Assembly (NCBI GenBank): GCA_002254335.1 | Contig: NIVA01000112.1 | Location: 1 to 6,174, forward strand | Reading direction: 5' to 3' | Length of the DNA stretch: 6,174 nucleotides | DNA from: Bacteroidetes bacterium 4572_114 | GTDB taxonomy: Bacteria; Bacteroidota; Bacteroidia; Bacteroidales; 4484-276 | In this document: positions 5,801 through 6,174 of the stretch, piece by piece | Layout of the letters: the number at the start of each line of letters is the position of its first letter | How positions within the stretch are numbered: the stretch's first letter is position 1 | Notes under the pieces: model-generated | Databases searched by the model: none | What the model was told of the DNA's origin: nothing | What the model saw: the letters and a program-made list of their open reading frames with translations, nothing else | Position numbers and translations under genes: made by a program

Positions 5801-6090
5801 TCTTCGATAAAAGTAAAAGCATAACACCTGGGAGGGATTGAATTTTAACATGGGTTTTGAATGGACATCTTACCGTGAAACGATTTTTGGTTTGTAATAC
5901 ATGAAGTGGAGCTGTACAACATCAGGGGAAAACAGGTGCTGGGCGGGGTGCGAAAATATTACCTGTACGGGAATTTGGGAATTTGCTGTCGATCAAGGAC
6001 AACCACGAAAAACTCGTTATTTCGTTAGACGACCTGAAATTTTCTGATTACGAGGGCATCCGGCATATCAGGCCCCGGGAATTGGTGTGA
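5791..6090 (+). pseudogene. Broken small gene of unknown family, frameshifted by an 8-bp duplication
   Basis: From the ATG at 5791 frame 1 reads MKNIFDKSKSITPGRD and stops at 5839. Frame 3 is open from 5817 to a stop at 5895 and includes MGFEWTSYRETIFGL. Frame 2 is open from 5879 (VELYNIRGKQVLGG, then RKYYLYGN), and frame 1 is open again from the duplication to a TGA at 6088 (LSIKDNHEKLVISLDD, then YEGIRHIRPRELV). GGGAATTT is tandemly duplicated at 5969-5984; deleting one copy joins the last two pieces perfectly. One extra T in the T5 run (5884-5888) and one extra G at 5830-5832 would join the rest into about 97 codons. The restored product would be soluble, with alternating strand-like segments. 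The early ITPG words faintly recall HigA-type antitoxins and IRGKQVL faintly recalls ORF6N domains; neither is secure. It lies directly behind the iterons. Confidence 0.5.
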
Positions 6091-6174
6091 AAAAGAATGG
6101 TAGAAAAACTTCAACATCAAACGGTTATAATGAGTCCAGTCGTATGGGCTAAATTTTGCCGCTGATGCGCTAAT
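6091..6174. other. Terminal 84 bases without a supported feature
   Basis: Only a 22-codon open frame (ATG at 6097, stop at 6163) is present. It has no recognisable motif and no promoter element, so no gene is called. Confidence 0.4.

Noticed and set aside
5879..6090. Assigning the broken gene to the ORF6N or HigA families
   Set aside because: Resemblance is limited to a few residues (IRGKQVL, ITPG); the conserved remainder of those domains is not seen.

Overview
The window looks like chromosomal DNA from a member of the Bacteroidota, probably a marine or environmental Bacteroidales/Marinilabiliales-type organism. Three things point there. The first gene ends in a type A sorting domain of the type IX secretion system (T9SS). 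Two genes are preceded by exact matches to the Bacteroidota -7 promoter element TAnnTTTG. Start codons sit behind A/T-rich leaders with no clear Shine-Dalgarno sequence. The genus is not determinable from what is shown.

Layout, all genes on the + strand. Positions 1-2343 hold the 3' part of a large secreted subtilisin-family (S8) peptidase with two PKD-like modules, a jelly-roll-like module and a T9SS tail; its signal peptide and most of its propeptide lie outside the window. A 410-base spacer follows, with a terminator-like hairpin and a compound REP-like hairpin. Next is a small TerB-like helical protein (2754-3152), then a spacer bounded by two copies of the perfect dyad AACTGTC-N-GACAGTT, then a cyclase/kynurenine-formamidase-family metal enzyme (3272-3931). 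A 71-residue antitoxin-like protein without a visible toxin partner lies at 4012-4227, and a complete rlmN (4350-5387) follows.

The last 787 bases contain no intact gene. They carry a short AT tandem repeat, a degenerate REP-like hairpin, and three tandem 39-bp iterons, each with the dyad TTCAA-N6-TTGAA. A small broken gene begins six bases after the last dyad. Its clearest lesion is an 8-bp tandem duplication (GGGAATTT twice); removing one copy joins two good reading frames. Two further single-base shifts beside homopolymers would extend it to a reading frame of about 97 codons.

The genes do not form one pathway. The spacers and separate promoter signals suggest mostly single-gene units: an exported protease, a small stress-type protein, a cytosolic hydrolase, an orphan antitoxin-like gene and a housekeeping RNA methyltransferase. 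The parts most worth a second look are the 39-bp iterons with their decayed gene, and the paired dyads before the cyclase gene. Both look like binding sites for regulators that are not encoded intact in this window.
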